A stretch of DNA of 64,000 nucleotides from Clostridium sp. SY8519 (GTDB lineage Bacteria; Bacillota; Clostridia; Lachnospirales; Lachnospiraceae). The DNA lies in contig NC_015737.1 in assembly GCF_000270305.1 (NCBI RefSeq), positions 2,418,501 through 2,482,500 on the forward strand, in the 5' to 3' direction. Positions 25,691 to 35,425 of the stretch are shown here, in pieces. The translations under genes and the position numbers were made by a program. How positions within the stretch are numbered: the stretch's first letter is position 1; every line of letters starts with the position of its first letter. The notes under the pieces were generated by a model. The model saw only the letters and a program-made list of their open reading frames with translations. It was not told the origin of the DNA and ran no database searches.

Positions 25691-28357
25691 TTGACGGATT
25701 ACAGCGCAATCATAGACAAGGTAACCCCCATGATGCGGGTTTATCTGGAAACCAAACAGCAGTACAGTGACTGCATTCTTTTTTACCGGCTCGGTGATTT
25801 TTATGAAATGTTTTTCGAGGACGCGGAACTGGTGTCCAGGGAACTGGAGCTGACTCTGACGGGCAAATCCTGCGGTCTGGAAGAACGGGCGCCCATGTGC
25901 GGAATTCCCTACCATGCCTATGAAGGGTATCTGAACAAGCTGGTTGCCGCAGGACACAAAGTGGCCATCTGCGAACAGGTGGAAGATCCGAAAACTGCCA
26001 AAGGCCTGGTGAAAAGAGAAGTGATCCGTGTGGTGACCCCCGGTACGAATCTGAACCCGGGCGCACTGGATGAATCAAAAAACAATTATATTATGTGTAT
26101 CGTCTACACCGACGGGCGGTACGGAATTTCTGTCGCGGATATTACAACCGCGGACTATCTGGTTACGGAAGTGGACACAGAGCGCAGACTTCTGGATGAA
26201 ATCAGCAAATACATGCCTTCGGAAATCATATGCAATGAATCGTTTTATATGAGCGGTGTTGATCTGGAGGATCTGAGCTTTCGCCTCGGAATTCAGCTGA
26301 ACGCACTGGATTCCTGGTATTTTTCCAACGACACCACCAGAGAGATCCTGAAAGAGCATTTTCATGTGGCTACCCTGGACGGACTGGGGCTTGGAGACTA
26401 CAGCTGCGGTGTGACGGCTGCCGGTTCCCTGCTGAAATATCTGTATGAAACCCAGAAAAACGGCATGACACAGCTGACCAAAATCGAGCCGTATTCCACC
26501 GGCCGGTACATGGTGATCGACAGCTCCACCCGGCGGAATCTGGAACTGACCGAGACGCTGCGGGAAAAAAACAAACGGGGCTCCCTCCTGTGGGTTTTGG
26601 ATAAAACAAAAACCGCCATGGGCGCCCGGACACTGCGTTCCTATATTGAGCAGCCCTTGATTGACCGAAAGGAAATCAATCAGAGGCTGGACGCGGTGGA
26701 GGAACTGAAAAAAAATATGATCGGACGGGAAGAACTCCGGGAATACCTGAATCCGATTTATGATCTGGAACGCCTGATCAGCCGGATTGTCTACCAGAAC
26801 GCAAATCCCAGGGATTTGATCGCCTTTCGGAATTCCATTGCCATGCTGCCGCCGATTAGGGAGATTCTGAAAGATTTTTCCTGTGAGCTGCTGCAGCAGA
26901 TCAATCAGCGGATGGATGACCTTTCGGATCTCTTTTCCCTGATTCAGGCATCCATTACGGAAGATCCGCCGGTTTCCGTCCGGGAGGCCGGCATCATCCG
27001 GGAAGGGTACAGTGAAGAGGCGGACCGTCTTCGTTCAGCCCGCAGTGACGGCAGAAGCTGGCTTGCCCGCATTGAGCAGGAGGAAAAAGAGAAAACCGGG
27101 ATCAGGAATCTCCGGATCAAATACAACAAAGTCTTCGGCTATTATCTGGAAGTCACCAATTCCTACCGGGATCTTGTTCCGGATTATTTTATCCGCAAGC
27201 AGACCCTTACCAACGCGGAACGTTATATTACCCCGGAATTAAAGGAACTGGAAGAGACCATTCTCGGCGCGTCGGATAAATTAAATGCACTGGAGTATGA
27301 TCTGTTCTGTGAAATCCGTTCGAAAATCGCCGGACAGGTGGTGCGGATCCAGCAGACAGCCCGGGCAGTGGCGGAACTGGATGTCTTTGTTTCGCTGGCG
27401 CAGGTGGCAGACAGTAACGGGTATGTGCGCCCGAAGATCAATGAAAAGGGCAGTATCCGCATTACCGAGGGGCGCCATCCGGTTGTGGAACGGATGATTC
27501 GCAATGACATGTTTATCCCCAATGACATGACACTGGATAATCACAGCAACCGAATCGCCATTATAACCGGACCGAATATGGCGGGCAAGTCCACGTATAT
27601 GCGGCAGAATGCCCTGATTGTGCTGATGGCGCAGATCGGAAGCTTTGTTCCTGCCAAATCCGCCTCCATCGGTATTGTGGACCGAATCTTTACCCGTGTG
27701 GGCGCGTCGGATGACCTTGCTTCCGGTCAGAGTACCTTTATGGTGGAAATGACAGAAGTCGCGAATATCCTCCGCAACGCCACCGCCTCCAGCCTTCTGA
27801 TCCTGGATGAAATCGGCCGGGGTACCAGCACCATTGACGGCCTCGGCATCGCCTGGGCTGTGGTGGAGTACATCAGCAATCCGAAACTGCTGGGCGCAAA
27901 GACACTGTTTGCCACCCATTACCATGAGCTGACCGAACTGGAAGGAAAACTGGATGCCGTACACAATTACTGTGTCGCTGTGCGGGAAAAAGGGGATGAT
28001 ATTGTTTTCCTGCGAAAGATTGTCCCGGGCGGCACGGACCGCAGTTACGGAATTCAGGTGGCGAAAATTGCCGGGGTACCGGATCCTGTGATCCGGCGTG
28101 CGAAGGAGATCTGTGAAGAGCTTGAAAAATCCGGGCTGCAGAATATTGCCGCCAGTCTGCACGCAGACGATTCCCTGGATAAAATCACACAGAAAGTGCC
28201 GAGCGAAATGGAACTGTCACAGATTTCCCTGTTTGACACGGTGAAAAATGATGATATCATTGAGGAATTAAAGAACATCAATATCAGCACACTGACGCCG
28301 CTGGATGCGTTAAACCGGCTGAACGAACTGCAGAGTAAAGTAAAGAACCGCTGGTAG
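25691..28357 (+). CDS. mutS: DNA mismatch repair protein MutS
   Basis: MutS recognises mismatches and recruits MutL. The 888-residue protein has the mismatch-binding domain with the Phe-x-Glu motif in LGDFYEMFFEDA, the connector and clamp domains, and the ATPase with Walker A GPNMAGKST (about 627-635), the DDLASGQSTFMVEM segment and Walker B LLILDEIGRGTST. The start is TTG at 25691, after AAAGGAA; without it the first ATG would fall inside PMMRVYL, giving a protein about 13 residues shorter that still contains all domains. It is followed 10 bases later by mutL. Confidence 0.96.
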   Translation: MTDYSAIIDKVTPMMRVYLETKQQYSDCILFYRLGDFYEMFFEDAELVSRELELTLTGKSCGLEERAPMCGIPYHAYEGYLNKLVAAGHKVAICEQVEDPKTAKGLVKREVIRVVTPGTNLNPGALDESKNNYIMCIVYTDGRYGISVADITTADYLVTEVDTERRLLDEISKYMPSEIICNESFYMSGVDLEDLSFRLGIQLNALDSWYFSNDTTREILKEHFHVATLDGLGLGDYSCGVTAAGSLLKYLYETQKNGMTQLTKIEPYSTGRYMVIDSSTRRNLELTETLREKNKRGSLLWVLDKTKTAMGARTLRSYIEQPLIDRKEINQRLDAVEELKKNMIGREELREYLNPIYDLERLISRIVYQNANPRDLIAFRNSIAMLPPIREILKDFSCELLQQINQRMDDLSDLFSLIQASITEDPPVSVREAGIIREGYSEEADRLRSARSDGRSWLARIEQEEKEKTGIRNLRIKYNKVFGYYLEVTNSYRDLVPDYFIRKQTLTNAERYITPELKELEETILGASDKLNALEYDLFCEIRSKIAGQVVRIQQTARAVAELDVFVSLAQVADSNGYVRPKINEKGSIRITEGRHPVVERMIRNDMFIPNDMTLDNHSNRIAIITGPNMAGKSTYMRQNALIVLMAQIGSFVPAKSASIGIVDRIFTRVGASDDLASGQSTFMVEMTEVANILRNATASSLLILDEIGRGTSTIDGLGIAWAVVEYISNPKLLGAKTLFATHYHELTELEGKLDAVHNYCVAVREKGDDIVFLRKIVPGGTDRSYGIQVAKIAGVPDPVIRRAKEICEELEKSGLQNIAASLHADDSLDKITQKVPSEMELSQISLFDTVKNDDIIEELKNINISTLTPLDALNRLNELQSKVKNRW

Positions 28358-28367
28358 GAGAAGTTTT

Positions 28368-30389
28368 ATGCCGCAGATTGAACTGCTGGATCAGCAGACC
28401 ATAGACAAAATTGCCGCCGGAGAAGTCGTAGACCGTCCTTCCTCCGTTGTAAAAGAACTGGTGGAAAATGCCATCGACGCGGGGGCTACGGCCGTCACAA
28501 TTGAAATTCAGGACGGCGGCAGCTCAATGATCCGCATTACCGATAACGGGTGCGGAATCGAAAAGGAACAGATTTCCCTGGCCTTCTGTCGGCATTCGAC
28601 CAGCAAAATCCGTCAGGCAGCGGATCTTATGGAAATCCATTCCCTGGGATTTCGCGGCGAGGCGCTGTCCAGCATTGCCGCGGTTTCCCAAGTGGAACTG
28701 ATCACAAAGCCGACCCGGCAGCTGATCGGCTGCCGCTACCGCATCGAAGGCGGTCAGGAAAAACAGCTGGAGGAAATCGGTGCACCCAATGGAACAACGG
28801 TTTTTGTGCGCAATCTGTTTTACAACACACCGGCCCGCAGAAAATTTTTAAAAACCGCGAAGACAGAGGGCGGCTATGTGGCTTCCCTGGTGGAGCAGCT
28901 GGCATTTTCCCATCCGGAAATTGCCTTTAAGTTTCTGATGAACGGGCGGATGAAGCTTCACACATCCGGAAACGGAGAATTAAAAGACATTATTTATCAG
29001 ATCTACGGCCGCTCCATTGCCGGCAATCTGCTTCCGCTCAGCGGAACCTTTGAGCATTTTTCTGTTTCCGGTTATATCGGAAAGCCGCTGATCAGCCGGG
29101 GAAACAGAAATTTTGAAACATACTTTGTAAACGGCAGGTACATCAGGAGCAAGCTTCTGGCAAAGGCGATCGAAGACGGATATCACGGGTTCCTGATGCA
29201 GCATAAATTTCCCCTGACGGTCCTGCATCTTTCGATTGACGGCCGTATGGTAGATGTCAATGTGCACCCGAACAAGATGGAAATGCGGATTTCCGGTCAG
29301 GAGGAAATCTACCGGCAGATTTCGGAACTGGTGCACCATACGCTGCAGCAGCAGGAACTGATACCGGAAGTCCTGCCGGGAGGCAGGGATATGCCGCAGG
29401 ACAGCCGCACGGCAGGAGCCTCCGGCGCCGGTACACCAGCGGAAGAAGACACAGGAACCGGTACATCTGCGGCAGAAGTCTTAGGAGCTGACACGTCTGC
29501 TGCAGGGAATCCAGAAACCGGCACGGCTGCGGTAAAAGCCTCCGGTACCGGAACATCTTCGGCAGAATGCCCTGGAACCGACCTTTCTGCATCCGAAAAG
29601 CCCCGGGAAGCAGAAAGACCACGGGCATCGGCGGCTTCCCCGGCACATCCCGGGGATACGGCTCCAGAGCCCTTTGAAGCGCACCGCCTGGAACAGATCC
29701 GCCAGTCGGTGGCAAAGGACAGCCCCTATGAAAAAAAATACGAGTATCATCAGGAAACGCTGAAGCTTGGGGAAGGAGCAGGCGGAGAAAAACTGCTTTC
29801 CAGACAGGCCCGGCCGAACTACCGGATTCTGGGGCAGCTTTTTGAAACATACTGGCTGCTGGAGTACAACGACCACCTGTATATTGTGGATCAGCATGCC
29901 GCCCATGAAAAAGTCCTGTATGAACGGACCATGCAGGCGTTTCAGACCAGACAGTTTTACGCCCAGCTGATCAGTCCGCCGATGATTCTGGACCTGACCA
30001 TACAGGAACAGGAGCTCATGGATCGTTTTCACGGCTATTTTGAAGAAATGGGCTTCGAACTGGAGCCTTTCGGCGACGGGGCCTGGGCTGTCCGCGGGAT
30101 CCCGGCCAACTTATTTCAGCTGAACGGGAAGGAACTGTTTCTGGCATTGATCGATGAACTGTCCGATCTGCCGGACAGTGAGGCCCCAGCGGTGGTTCGC
30201 GAAAAAATCGCTTCCATGTCCTGCAAGGCCGCGGTAAAAGGCAATCAAAATCTGTCCCGTCCGGAAGCGGAAAAATTACTGGATGAGCTCCTGACGCTTG
30301 AAAATCCGTATTTCTGTCCCCATGGACGGCCGGTGATCATCTCCATGTCACACTATGAAATTGACAAAAAGTTTAAGCGAATTTTATAA
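28368..30389 (+). CDS. mutL: DNA mismatch repair protein MutL
   Basis: MutL couples mismatch recognition to strand cutting. The 673-residue protein has the GHKL ATPase domain with KELVENAIDAGA, DNGCGI and FRGEALSSI, and a C-terminal dimerisation/endonuclease domain. The endonuclease motif region reads DQHAAHEKVLYER, the DQHAAHERIMYE-type metal site, followed by CKAAVKGN and CPHGRPV, so a nicking MutL is expected. Between the two domains is a linker of about 120 residues made largely of a 30-bp tandem repeat (residues about 353-412), rich in Gly, Thr, Ala, Ser. GGAG precedes the start. Confidence 0.96.
   Translation: MPQIELLDQQTIDKIAAGEVVDRPSSVVKELVENAIDAGATAVTIEIQDGGSSMIRITDNGCGIEKEQISLAFCRHSTSKIRQAADLMEIHSLGFRGEALSSIAAVSQVELITKPTRQLIGCRYRIEGGQEKQLEEIGAPNGTTVFVRNLFYNTPARRKFLKTAKTEGGYVASLVEQLAFSHPEIAFKFLMNGRMKLHTSGNGELKDIIYQIYGRSIAGNLLPLSGTFEHFSVSGYIGKPLISRGNRNFETYFVNGRYIRSKLLAKAIEDGYHGFLMQHKFPLTVLHLSIDGRMVDVNVHPNKMEMRISGQEEIYRQISELVHHTLQQQELIPEVLPGGRDMPQDSRTAGASGAGTPAEEDTGTGTSAAEVLGADTSAAGNPETGTAAVKASGTGTSSAECPGTDLSASEKPREAERPRASAASPAHPGDTAPEPFEAHRLEQIRQSVAKDSPYEKKYEYHQETLKLGEGAGGEKLLSRQARPNYRILGQLFETYWLLEYNDHLYIVDQHAAHEKVLYERTMQAFQTRQFYAQLISPPMILDLTIQEQELMDRFHGYFEEMGFELEPFGDGAWAVRGIPANLFQLNGKELFLALIDELSDLPDSEAPAVVREKIASMSCKAAVKGNQNLSRPEAEKLLDELLTLENPYFCPHGRPVIISMSHYEIDKKFKRIL
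29424..29603 (+). repeat. six degenerate 30-bp tandem repeats inside mutL
   Basis: Units start at 29424, 29454, 29484, 29514, 29544 and 29574, each exactly 30 bases and beginning with a GGnnCCG-like or GGAGCTG-like block followed by ACATCTGCGGCAGAA-like sequence. They encode ten-residue units such as GTGTSAAEVL and GTGTSSAECP. A seventh, poorer unit may precede them. The period keeps the reading frame, so copy-number change would lengthen or shorten the interdomain linker without breaking the gene. Confidence 0.9.
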
Positions 30390-30415
30390 AATCGCAATAA
30401 CAAGGTAAGAAACCT

Positions 30416-31399
30416 ATGATAGAATTAAACCCTGTCAGCAGTCAGATCATTCAGCCGGATAAAATACCGCTGCTGATTCTGGCCGGACCGACAGCAGTTG
30501 GAAAAACCAGCCTGTCCATTCGTCTGGCCCAGGCCCTTCACGGATCCGTTGTTTCCGCGGATTCCATGCAGGTCTACCGCGGAATGGATATTGGCACAGC
30601 CAAGATTACAGAAGAAGAGAAACAGGGGATTCCCCATTATCTGATTGACGTGCTGGATCCTTCGGAAGAATTTAATGTGGTGCTTTTCCAGAAGATGGCA
30701 AAGGATGCCATCCGCCGGATCCGCGCTTCCGGCAGGCTGCCGATTCTTACAGGAGGGACAGGATTTTATATTCAGGCGCTGCTCTATGATATTGATTTTA
30801 CCAGCCAGGAGGAAGACAGGGGCTTCCGGGAAGCGATGGAGCAGAAGGCCAGAGACGAGGGGCCCCATGCCCTTCATGAAATGCTTCGGCAGGTGGATCC
30901 TGTTTCCGCTGAAAAGATTCACGCAAACAACATCAAACGCACGATCCGTGCCCTCGAATTTTACCGGAGTACCGGCAGGCCCATTTCCGAACACAATGCA
31001 GAGGAACGGCAGAAAGAATCTCCATATGATTACTGCTATTTTGTACTGACGGATGACCGTGAAAAACTGTATCAGAGAATCGAAGACCGGATTGATCAGA
31101 TGATGGAAAAAGGCCTGCTTCGGGAGGTGGAGACCCTGATGAAACAGGGAGTACCGAGAACTTCCACCGCGATGCAGGGACTTGGCTACAAAGAACTGTA
31201 TGCCTGCCTGTCCGGAGAATGTTCCCTGGAGGAAGCAGTCCGTCTGCTGAAACGGGATACCAGACATTTCGCCAAACGGCAGCTGACATGGTTCCGGCGG
31301 GAAAAACAGGTGATCTGGATCAACCGTCAGAATTATCAGGAAGACGAGGACAGGATCCTTCAAACAATAAAGACCCGATGGGAGAACAGAAGTGAATGA
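30416..31399 (+). CDS. miaA: tRNA dimethylallyltransferase
   Basis: MiaA adds a dimethylallyl group to N6 of A37 in tRNAs reading UNN codons. The 327-residue protein has the P-loop GPTAVGKTSLS, the SADSMQVYRGMDIGTAK motif with the catalytic-type aspartate, the GGTGFYIQALLYDIDF segment and NIKRTIRALE. It follows mutL in the same direction, an order common in many bacteria. Its last eight bases overlap the start of the PLP enzyme gene, indicating translational coupling. Confidence 0.96.
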   Translation: MIELNPVSSQIIQPDKIPLLILAGPTAVGKTSLSIRLAQALHGSVVSADSMQVYRGMDIGTAKITEEEKQGIPHYLIDVLDPSEEFNVVLFQKMAKDAIRRIRASGRLPILTGGTGFYIQALLYDIDFTSQEEDRGFREAMEQKARDEGPHALHEMLRQVDPVSAEKIHANNIKRTIRALEFYRSTGRPISEHNAEERQKESPYDYCYFVLTDDREKLYQRIEDRIDQMMEKGLLREVETLMKQGVPRTSTAMQGLGYKELYACLSGECSLEEAVRLLKRDTRHFAKRQLTWFRREKQVIWINRQNYQEDEDRILQTIKTRWENRSE

Positions 31400-32696
31400 A
31401 TTAAAACTTGAACAAATGTACCGGCAGCTTGGAATATCCGAGGAAGTATACCGGTTTGGACAAAAGGTGGAAGAATCGCTGAAAGAACGGTTTTCCGGTT
31501 TTGACGCGGTCATGGAACTGAATCAGCTGAAAGTGATTCATGCCATGCATCAGGCAAAGGTATCCACAGAATGTTTTCAGTCCACCAGCGGATACGGATA
31601 CAATGATCTCGGAAGAGATACGCTGGAACAGGTGTACGCGGCCTGCTTTCACACGGAAGACGCGCTGGTGCGTCCGCAGATCACCTGCGGAACCCATGCG
31701 CTGGCGCTGGCATTATCCGCGAACCTGCGCCCGGGGGATGAGCTGCTTTCCCCGGCCGGCAAACCCTATGACACCATGGAGGAAGTAATCGGCATCCGTC
31801 CTTCCAGGGGTTCTTTAGCGGAATACGGGGTTACCTACCGGCAGGTGGACCTGCTGGAGGACTTCCGTTTTGATTATGAAGGGATTCGGCAGGCAATCAA
31901 TGACCGGACCCGGGTTGTGACGATCCAGCGTTCCAAGGGGTATCAGACCCGGCCGTCCTTTTCCGTTGCACAGATCGGCGAACTCATTCGCTTCATCCGG
32001 GGAATCAAACCGGATGTTATCATCATGGTGGACAACTGCTATGGGGAATTTGTGGAACCGGAAGAACCTTCCGACGCAGGGGCGGATATGATCGTAGGCT
32101 CACTGATCAAAAATCCGGGCGGTGGCCTGGCGCCCATTGGCGGGTATATCTGCGGAACCCGGGAATGTGTGGAAAATGCCGCCTGCCGCCTGACTTCGCC
32201 GGGGCTCGGCAGAGAAGTAGGGGCCACCCTCGGGGTAAACCGCAGCATGTTCCAGGGACTGTTTCAGGCCCCGGTGGCAGTCAACAGCGCGCTGAAAGGG
32301 GCGGTGTTTGCGGCAAATATTTATGAGCAGCTCGGTTTTCCGGTGATTCCCAACGGCACCGAATCCCGGCATGACATCATCCAGGCAGTCACCCTCGGCA
32401 CACCGGAGGGGGTTGTGGGATTCTGCGAAGGCATCCAGGCGGCAGCGCCGGTGGACAGCCATGTGACACCGATTCCCTGGGATATGCCGGGCTATGACAG
32501 CCAGGTAATTATGGCAGCCGGAACTTTTGTTTCCGGGTCTTCCATTGAGCTGAGCGCAGATGCTCCCATGCGGGAACCCTATGCGGTTTATTTCCAGGGC
32601 GGACTGACCTGGCCCCATGCGAAATACGGCATCCTGATGTCACTGCAGAAACTCACGGAACGGGGTCTGGCCGTGCTTCCGGGCCTTACATCCTGA
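31392..32696 (+). CDS. PLP-dependent methionine gamma-lyase family protein
   Basis: A 434-residue fold-type I PLP enzyme once annotated as 'aluminum resistance protein'. The lysine-containing motif IVGSLIKNPGGGLAPIGGYI and the aspartate region VIIMVDNCYGEFVEP match this group, which is close to cystathionine gamma-synthase/methionine gamma-lyase enzymes. Substrate is not clear from sequence. The start is GTG 31392 inside the end of miaA; the nearby ATG 31396 is out of frame. Methionine gamma-lyases split methionine into methanethiol, ammonia and 2-oxobutyrate. Confidence 0.82.
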   Translation: MNELKLEQMYRQLGISEEVYRFGQKVEESLKERFSGFDAVMELNQLKVIHAMHQAKVSTECFQSTSGYGYNDLGRDTLEQVYAACFHTEDALVRPQITCGTHALALALSANLRPGDELLSPAGKPYDTMEEVIGIRPSRGSLAEYGVTYRQVDLLEDFRFDYEGIRQAINDRTRVVTIQRSKGYQTRPSFSVAQIGELIRFIRGIKPDVIIMVDNCYGEFVEPEEPSDAGADMIVGSLIKNPGGGLAPIGGYICGTRECVENAACRLTSPGLGREVGATLGVNRSMFQGLFQAPVAVNSALKGAVFAANIYEQLGFPVIPNGTESRHDIIQAVTLGTPEGVVGFCEGIQAAAPVDSHVTPIPWDMPGYDSQVIMAAGTFVSGSSIELSADAPMREPYAVYFQGGLTWPHAKYGILMSLQKLTERGLAVLPGLTS

Positions 32697-32716
32697 GCAG
32701 ATGTTTTTCATGTACT

Positions 32717-32742
32717 TTGAAAATCTTTTGTGTTATTATAAT
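32717..32742 (+). promoter_or_regulatory. possible promoter of radC-mre operon
   Basis: A perfect TATAAT (32737-32742) lies 41 bases before radC. The nearest -35 candidate, TTGAAA (32717-32722), is only 14 bases away, shorter than ideal, so strength is uncertain. Confidence 0.45.
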
Positions 32743-32782
32743 GGGAATGATACTGCGTCCTTGAGAGAGTGCAAGGAGTTTT

Positions 32783-33478
32783 ATGGCAGATTCACTTACA
32801 ATTAAAGAATTACCGAATTCTGAGAAACCCTACGAAAAATGTCTCGCCCACGGGGCAGCGTCCTTGTCCGACGCGGAGCTTCTGGCAGTGATTATCCGTA
32901 CCGGAAGCTGCGGAGAGCCATCGATAGAACTGGCCCGAAGAATTCTTGCCATGGGACCGGATGGAATCCTGAACCTCCATACCATGTCCATCGGAGAACT
33001 GACTGCCCTGAAGGGAATCGGACCTGTGAAGGCGGTTCAGCTGAAGTGCGCGGCAGAGATATCGGTGCGTATGGCAGGCGCCCTGCGCGCAGACCGTATC
33101 GAAATGAACAGTCCGGAAACCATTGCTTCCTACTATATGGAACGCATGCGGCATCTGGACCGGGAGACCGTGCTTTTGTCCATGTACAATGTACGCTGCA
33201 GGCTGATCGGGGATGAGGTGATGACCATCGGTACATCTACGTCCTCGCTGATTTCCCCCGGCGGGATTTTTCGCTGTGCGCTGAAGCACGATGCGGAATA
33301 TATTGTTCTGCTCCATAATCATCCCAGCGGAGACCCGTCACCTTCAGAGGATGACATGCTGTCCACGGACCGGATCGCGTCCTGCGGCAGACTGATGGGA
33401 ATTCCGCTGATGGATCACATTATTATCGGTGATAACAGATACTACAGTTTTAGAGAAAATCATCTGATCACAGACTGA
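32783..33478 (+). CDS. radC: RadC-family JAB/MPN domain protein
   Basis: The 231-residue protein has an N-terminal helix-hairpin-helix pair (GELTALKGIGPVKAVQLK) and a C-terminal JAB-type metal site: the HNHPSGDPSPSEDD motif. RadC was named for DNA repair, but its biochemical role is not settled. Its position directly before mreBCD is conserved in Bacillus and many Clostridia. AAGGAG precedes the start and mreB follows 29 bases after its stop with no terminator, so it is likely the first gene of the elongation operon. Confidence 0.93.
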   Translation: MADSLTIKELPNSEKPYEKCLAHGAASLSDAELLAVIIRTGSCGEPSIELARRILAMGPDGILNLHTMSIGELTALKGIGPVKAVQLKCAAEISVRMAGALRADRIEMNSPETIASYYMERMRHLDRETVLLSMYNVRCRLIGDEVMTIGTSTSSLISPGGIFRCALKHDAEYIVLLHNHPSGDPSPSEDDMLSTDRIASCGRLMGIPLMDHIIIGDNRYYSFRENHLITD

Positions 33479-33507
33479 TATTTTCTCGGAAAGCAGAGGA
33501 AAGACGA

Positions 33508-34524
33508 ATGGCAAACATGTTTGGTGTTGACCTTGGCACTATGAATTTAAAGGTTTACAACCGCCACAATAAATCCATAACAAAAACCAAAAACACAATC
33601 TCCCTGATCAATAAAAAACAGATCTACGCATTCGGGGACGAAGCCTACCAAATGTACGAAAAGGCACCGGAGAATATTGAAGTAACCTTTCCGATTGTCA
33701 ATGGTGTCATTGCGGACTTCAACAATATGCAGAATATGATCCTTGCCTATCTGGAGACCATTTCCAAGGGAAGGGTCAAGGGTTCTGATTTTATTGTGGC
33801 AGTACCGACGGATATTACCGAAGTGGAAAAAAAGGCTTTCTTTGATCTGTTTTACCGCAGCAAGGCAAAGCCGAAAAATGTGCTCCTGTGCGAAAAACCA
33901 ATTGCAGACGCAGTGGGACTGGGATTAGATTCCACAGAACCCACCGGGATCATGATTGTTGATATCGGTTCCGCCACGACAGAGATTTCCGTGGTGTCTC
34001 TGGGCGGAATGGTTTTAAGCGAACTGCTTCATTACGGCGGCAACCGCCTGGATGAATCCATCAGCAGCTATATCCGGCGCAATGACAACCTGGTGATCGG
34101 ACAGAAGTCCGCAAAACTCTTAAAGGAAAAAATCGGTTCCGCACTGCCGCAGGAGGAGGAAACCACCTATCGGATTGTCGGCCTGAATGTGGTCAGCGGA
34201 CTGCCGATGGAGATGGAGATTTCTTCCAAGATTATCTATGAGTCGATCAAAGACACTCTGGATTCCATCTGCAGCGCCGTCAAACGGATTCTGGAGAAGA
34301 CGCCGCCGGAACTGGCGAAGGATGTGGTTAAGTCCGGCATTTACATTACGGGCGGAAGCTCACAGCTGAAAGATTTCGACAAGCTTATCGCGGACGTGAC
34401 GGGAATACAGGTGAATACCTGCGAAAATCCGGAAGAATGTGTGGTGCGCGGCCTTTCCTCCATTATTGCAGAACCCGGCTACCACAAGCTTGCCTATACT
34501 ATGAAACCGAAATCATTTAAGTAA
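33508..34524 (+). CDS. mreB: rod shape-determining protein, MreB/Mbl type actin homologue
   Basis: MreB forms membrane-attached filaments that direct side-wall synthesis. The 338-residue protein has the actin-like phosphate 1 motif FGVDLGTMNLKVY, the phosphate 2 motif IVDIGSATTEISV, and the adenosine segment GIYITGGSSQLKDFD. The N-terminal motif is DLGTMN rather than the common DLGTANT, and the protein is more divergent than a canonical MreB; an MreB paralogue such as Mbl or MreBH remains possible. mreC and mreD follow. Confidence 0.9.
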   Translation: MANMFGVDLGTMNLKVYNRHNKSITKTKNTISLINKKQIYAFGDEAYQMYEKAPENIEVTFPIVNGVIADFNNMQNMILAYLETISKGRVKGSDFIVAVPTDITEVEKKAFFDLFYRSKAKPKNVLLCEKPIADAVGLGLDSTEPTGIMIVDIGSATTEISVVSLGGMVLSELLHYGGNRLDESISSYIRRNDNLVIGQKSAKLLKEKIGSALPQEEETTYRIVGLNVVSGLPMEMEISSKIIYESIKDTLDSICSAVKRILEKTPPELAKDVVKSGIYITGGSSQLKDFDKLIADVTGIQVNTCENPEECVVRGLSSIIAEPGYHKLAYTMKPKSFK

Positions 34525-34532
34525 GGGATCGC

Positions 34533-35411
34533 ATGAAAAGACAACAACGCAAAAAAAGAAAATCTCCTGCACCGCGTTACGTGCTGGTCATTATGGTGAT
34601 TCTCTGTATTGTGCTGATCAGTATCGGAAAGACGGCCTCAGCTTCTAAGAGCGGGGCAGGCGCATCCATTGCCGGCTACGCAGTGGTGCCTATGCAGAAG
34701 GGAATCAACAAGGTGGGCACTGTGTTCCACGGCGTCTCCACTTTTTTCACTTCCAAGCAGAAACTGGAAAAAGAGAACACAAGCTTAAAGCAGCAGATTG
34801 ACGAGCTGCAGCTGCAGGTAGACGCGTCTGAGATCACGAAGCATGAGCTGGAGCAATACCAGGACATGTACAAAACAGACAAGACATACGACAAGTATGA
34901 AAAGGTCGCCGCAGATATTATCGACAAAAACTCCGGCAACTGGTTCTCCACGTTTCTGATTAACCGGGGCAGAGATTCCGGCATTCGGGCCGGCATGAAT
35001 GTGATTGCCGGAGGCGGACTGGCAGGGATCGTCACGGATGTGGGCAAAGATTATGCGAAAGTCCGTTCCATCATTGATGACTCCAGCAATGTCAGTGCCA
35101 TGGACAGCGCCACCTCGGATCTGTGTATCGTCAACGGATCCCTGAAATCCATGAACCAGAAGCAGCAGATCGAATTTTCCGATATGCGCAATTCAAAGAA
35201 GCTGAAGGCAGCCAAAGGGGATAAACTGGTGACCTCTGCGGTCAGCAGCCGTTATCTGAAGGGAATTCCCATCGGATATATCACTTCTTTGGAGACAGAT
35301 TCCGGGGATCTTACAAAATCCGGTACCGTGGTACCGATTGTTGACTTTGACCACCTGGAACATGTTTTTGTGATACTTACCACGAAAAACTACGACAACG
35401 CAAATGATTAG
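34533..35411 (+). CDS. mreC: rod shape-determining protein MreC
   Basis: MreC is a bitopic membrane protein whose outer domain joins MreB-MreD to PBP2. The 292-residue protein starts with a very basic tail (KRQQRKKRKS), a single membrane segment (about residues 15-35, VLVIMVILCIVLISI), a coiled-coil stretch (KLEKENTSLKQQIDELQLQ) and the beta-rich domain with GGLAGIVTDVGKDYAKVRSIID. It starts nine bases after mreB. Confidence 0.94.
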   Translation: MKRQQRKKRKSPAPRYVLVIMVILCIVLISIGKTASASKSGAGASIAGYAVVPMQKGINKVGTVFHGVSTFFTSKQKLEKENTSLKQQIDELQLQVDASEITKHELEQYQDMYKTDKTYDKYEKVAADIIDKNSGNWFSTFLINRGRDSGIRAGMNVIAGGGLAGIVTDVGKDYAKVRSIIDDSSNVSAMDSATSDLCIVNGSLKSMNQKQQIEFSDMRNSKKLKAAKGDKLVTSAVSSRYLKGIPIGYITSLETDSGDLTKSGTVVPIVDFDHLEHVFVILTTKNYDNAND

Positions 35412-35425
35412 GAGGTGACAGCCGG

